From Gammaproteobacteria bacterium (GTDB lineage: Bacteria > Pseudomonadota > Gammaproteobacteria > Arenicellales > UBA868): 41,184 nt of DNA. The first letter of the stretch is position 1, and each line of letters opens with the position of its first letter. Under the pieces are notes generated by a model, which saw only the letters and a program-made list of their open reading frames with translations, ran no database searches and was not told the DNA's origin. Below are positions 38,903 through 41,184 of this stretch, in pieces. The position numbers were made by a program, and so were the translations under genes. Location: the NCBI GenBank assembly GCA_014239255.1, contig JAAZZE010000016.1, forward strand, positions 1 through 41,184. Reading direction: 5' to 3'.

Positions 38903-39235
38903 TTAGCTCGATTTCACAGTGAAACTTTCGCCGCAGCCGCATTCATCGACCACGTTGGGGTTGTTGAAATGAAACGCAGCAGAAAGCCCATCGGCGGCAA
39001 AGTCAATTTCCGTTCCATCCAGGTAGGCCACGCTGTTATCGTCCACAATCACTTTGATGCCGCAGCTGGTAAAGACTTTGTCGGTAGCACCGACTTCATC
39101 TGCGTAGTCCACGATATAGGCAAGCCCGGAGCAGCCCATGGTCTTAACTCCCAGTCGCAGTCCCTCGCCTCGGCCCCGCGACTGAAGATGTGTGCGCACG
39201 CGCTCTGCGGCGGCGTCGGTGAGTGTAATTGCCAT
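38903..39235 (-). CDS. iscA: A-type iron-sulfur carrier IscA
   Basis: IscA delivers Fe-S clusters to target enzymes. The 110-residue protein keeps the three ligand cysteines at the E. coli positions, Cys35 (MGCSG), Cys99 and Cys101 (ECGCGES), and the strings [13 protein letters not shown] and [12 protein letters not shown] are IscA-like rather than ErpA-like. It lies 97 bases after trmJ and directly before mtaB. The iscR, iscS and iscU genes that normally precede it, and hscB, hscA and fdx that normally follow, are absent. Confidence 0.93.
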   Translation of the reverse strand: MAITLTDAAAERVRTHLQSRGRGEGLRLGVKTMGCSGLAYIVDYADEVGATDKVFTSCGIKVIVDDNSVAYLDGTEIDFAADGLSAAFHFNNPNVVDECGCGESFTVKSS

Positions 39236-39332
39236 AATGTTCGCTCAAAAAGGTCCTTTTTATCCGTGCGCCCTTTCCACAGGGTGGCAGCGGCTTTCGC
39301 TGGGCGATTTTACCATGTTCGGTCCAATCTCA

Positions 39333-40094
39333 CTACCGGCCGCCGGTAGCTTCGCCCTTTTCGATCGTATGTTCAATTGAGGTCAGAACACCTCTTACAA
39401 TGTTGATATCCGCCTGGGAACACAATCCCTGTCGCAAGAGTCGACGCAGTTTCCGAAGCAGTCGCGTACGAGGACCCGTTAAGAAACCTGTGCGATGACC
39501 GACCCGTTCCAGGTGTTCCATCAGACGTTCGAACTCCGAGACCGTCATCGGAACCGTTCCTTTCAATCGGGGATCGGTCTTGCATCTATTATCCTCACCA
39601 GGCGCATGGGAATATGACAGCCGGCGGATCTCATAGATCAAAATGGCGACAGCGGTCGCGACATTGAGTGAAGGGAAATCATCTTCCACCCCAACCCGTA
39701 CATGGGCATGACACAGATCGAGGTGTTCATTTGTCAATCCTGCGGCCTCCTGACCAAACACCAATGCGGTTGATCCAAGCCAAGAGGCTTTAATTAAGCA
39801 AGATGCTGCGGTTTGCGGTTCGAGCAAAGGCGAGCCAATGGTCCGACGGCGCGCTGTAGCGCCGATCACAAAACTACATCCAGTGATTACCTCCTCGAGA
39901 GTGTCGCAAACGGTGGCCTGTTCAAGGATATGCTCGGCACCTGCTGCGCGCGCCGTCGCGGCTTCGGCAGGGAAAACCCGCGGCCTAACCAGTCGTAAGT
40001 CTGCCAGGCCGAGGTTAGCCATTACCCGTGCGGCCGCCCCAATATTTCCGGGATGGGTTGTCTCAACCATCACGATCCTTAGGTTTTCTATCAA
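39333..40094 (-). CDS. trmJ: tRNA (cytidine/uridine-32-2'-O) methyltransferase TrmJ
   Basis: A SPOUT-fold dimer that methylates the ribose of residue 32 in tRNAs. I start it at a TTG at 40094: AGGAG lies 6 bases upstream and the product then opens IENLRIVMVETTHPGNIGAAARVM, aligned with E. coli TrmJ, giving 253 residues. The longer frame to 40142 has no such support. The SPOUT knot motifs LVFGQEAAGLTNE and NVATAVAILIYEIRR are present, followed by a C-terminal helical extension. It is divergent from suhB, as in E. coli. Confidence 0.94.
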   Translation of the reverse strand: MIENLRIVMVETTHPGNIGAAARVMANLGLADLRLVRPRVFPAEAATARAAGAEHILEQATVCDTLEEVITGCSFVIGATARRRTIGSPLLEPQTAASCLIKASWLGSTALVFGQEAAGLTNEHLDLCHAHVRVGVEDDFPSLNVATAVAILIYEIRRLSYSHAPGEDNRCKTDPRLKGTVPMTVSEFERLMEHLERVGHRTGFLTGPRTRLLRKLRRLLRQGLCSQADINIVRGVLTSIEHTIEKGEATGGR

Positions 40095-40285
40095 ATTTGT
40101 GCTCCTAGGCGATAAGTCGAATATCCGACACGCTGTCGCCAACCATACGTTAGAATTCGCGCCACGATTTCATCCCGACCCAAGCTTCCCTCCAATTGCC
40201 GCGCTTGCCGGCTTTGCGGTTACCCGCACACTGTGAGACGGCCCCGGGATCCACCTGTCACACTTTGGGAGGATTTGCATCGACC

Positions 40286-41068
40286 ATGCATCCGATGCTG
40301 TATACCGCAGTACGCGCCGTGCGCGAGGCTGGACGGGTCATTTTAATGTACCTGGACCAGCTTGACCGGCTCGAAGTCAGTTCCAAGGGCCGCAACGATT
40401 TTGTCAGCCAGGCTGACATTGAAGCCGAACGGGCGATTCTCGAAATTCTGACCAAAGCCTACCCTGACCACGGAATACTGGCCGAAGAGAGCGGCGCTCA
40501 GGAAGGAGGCGATTACACCTGGATAATTGACCCTCTCGATGGTACAACCAATTTTCTCCATGGTTTCCCGGTATTTGGTATATCGGTCGGAGTTACCCGA
40601 AAAAGCATTATCGAACACGGGGTTGTGTACGATCCAGTACGGGACGAGATGTTCACCGCTAGTCGCGGAGACGGCGCTCAACTGAACGGCAAGCGAATCC
40701 GGGTAAGCAGTACCCGGCACCTTGCGCCAGCCCTCCTAGGCACTGGATTTCCATTTCGTGAACTCAAGGTTATCGAGCCGTGGATGCGCACTTTCGAGGC
40801 CTTACTACCGAAAACGGCGGGAATCCGCCGAACTGGGGCCGCTTCGATTGATCTTGCGTATGTCGCCTCCGGTCGACTCGACGGATTCTGGGAATTTGGA
40901 CTCAAACCCTGGGATATTGCAGCAGGTGCGCTACTGATCCGCGAGGCCGGAGGTCTAGTTGCGGATTTTTCCGGCGGCCAGGATTTCCTCGCTAACGGCG
41001 ATGTGGTGGCTGCCAACACTCATCTTTTCGAGGCATTACGAAAAATCGTTGCCCAAAGAGCGGTTTGA
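40286..41068 (+). CDS. suhB: Inositol monophosphatase family protein SuhB
   Basis: SuhB is a Mg-dependent inositol-1-phosphatase; in E. coli it also joins the rRNA antitermination complex with the Nus factors. The 260 residues begin MHPMLYTAVRAVREAG, the family start, so I chose the ATG at 40286 over the open frame from 40196. A GGGAGG box lies about 12 bases upstream. Metal ligands are in EESG (Glu67, Glu68) and DPLDGTTNF (Asp82, Asp85), and KPWDIAAG near the C-terminus completes the site. It is divergent from trmJ. Confidence 0.96.
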   Translation: MHPMLYTAVRAVREAGRVILMYLDQLDRLEVSSKGRNDFVSQADIEAERAILEILTKAYPDHGILAEESGAQEGGDYTWIIDPLDGTTNFLHGFPVFGISVGVTRKSIIEHGVVYDPVRDEMFTASRGDGAQLNGKRIRVSSTRHLAPALLGTGFPFRELKVIEPWMRTFEALLPKTAGIRRTGAASIDLAYVASGRLDGFWEFGLKPWDIAAGALLIREAGGLVADFSGGQDFLANGDVVAANTHLFEALRKIVAQRAV

Positions 41069-41141
41069 TATTTACCTAAACCTCTAGATTCCATAGAATC
41101 TGTACCAGAACATTTCGATTCAAGCGACCCGGAGAATATAA

Positions 41142-41184
41142 ATGACCTACGTAGTTGGCGATTCGTGCATCCGTTGTAAACTTA
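41142..41184 (+). CDS. fdxA: Ferredoxin, FdxA-like, 5' end only
   Basis: The last 43 bases begin an open frame MTYVVGDSCIRCKL preceded by a GGAG ribosome binding site 8 bases upstream. MTYVV..xCIxCK is the opening of the 7Fe/8Fe ferredoxins of the FdxA type, the two cysteines being cluster ligands. Only 14 codons are visible, so the identity rests on this short motif. Confidence 0.72.
   Translation, partial: MTYVVGDSCIRCKL

Noticed and set aside
40196-40285. suhB start at 40196
   Set aside because: The extra 30 residues are not conserved; a GGGAGG box supports the ATG at 40286.

Overview
This window looks like part of the chromosome of an uncultured or little-studied gammaproteobacterium. 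The protein families are gammaproteobacterial (HflD, RodZ, BamB, YfgM, PilF, TrmJ, RlmE, YhbY). Two stretches follow gene orders I know from Pseudomonas and relatives: rlmE-ftsH-folP-glmM-tpiA-secG-tRNA-Leu, and suhB|trmJ ... ndk-rlmN-pilF-rodZ-hisS-yfgM-bamB-der|xseA|guaB-guaA. No phage, transposase, CRISPR array or rRNA operon was seen.

Layout. 1-1212: 5' part of a methyltransferase gene that leaves the window. 1276-7591: the secG/glmM/ftsH block on the minus strand, ending in tRNA-Leu(GAG). 7637-8752: yhbY and an NRDE (TANGO2-like) gene on the plus strand. 8807-10880: a tightly coupled minus-strand trio (Gfo/Idh/MocA oxidoreductase, DUF192 protein, HflD). 11076-17439: metabolic genes (threonine aldolase, a giant fused indolepyruvate ferredoxin oxidoreductase, a GlxA/AraC regulator) and tadA. 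17440-24285: accessory DNA between tadA and guaA. It holds a methyltransferase, a YihU/HIBADH-type dehydrogenase, a cardiolipin-synthase-C-like phospholipase D, a large AsmA-like envelope protein, a truncated second copy of guaA and at least one more gene fragment. 24286-27357: guaA and guaB. 27469-40094: a small secreted protein, xseA, der, bamB, yfgM, hisS, rodZ, pilF, rlmN, ndk, mtaB, iscA and trmJ. 40286 to the end: suhB and the first codons of a ferredoxin.

How the genes work together. The conserved blocks cover envelope assembly (SecG, FtsH, GlmM, BamB, YfgM, RodZ), RNA modification (RlmE, TadA, RlmN, MtaB, TrmJ, tRNA-Leu), ribosome assembly (Der, YhbY), translation (HisS), and nucleotide or folate metabolism (GuaA/B, Ndk, FolP). 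The indolepyruvate oxidoreductase and its divergent GlxA-type regulator look like an amino-acid catabolic unit.

The strongest anomalies are four. (i) An in-frame ochre codon splits the normally essential GTPase gene der. (ii) A guaA remnant carries an in-frame 360-bp deletion and mostly silent differences, which marks it as a separate allele; together with guaA it brackets a 4-kb phospholipase/AsmA cassette. (iii) The isc cluster is reduced to iscA, now fused transcriptionally to mtaB. (iv) ispG is missing between rodZ and hisS. I did not find a clear-cut new defence or mobile system; the guaA-bracketed cassette is the closest candidate.
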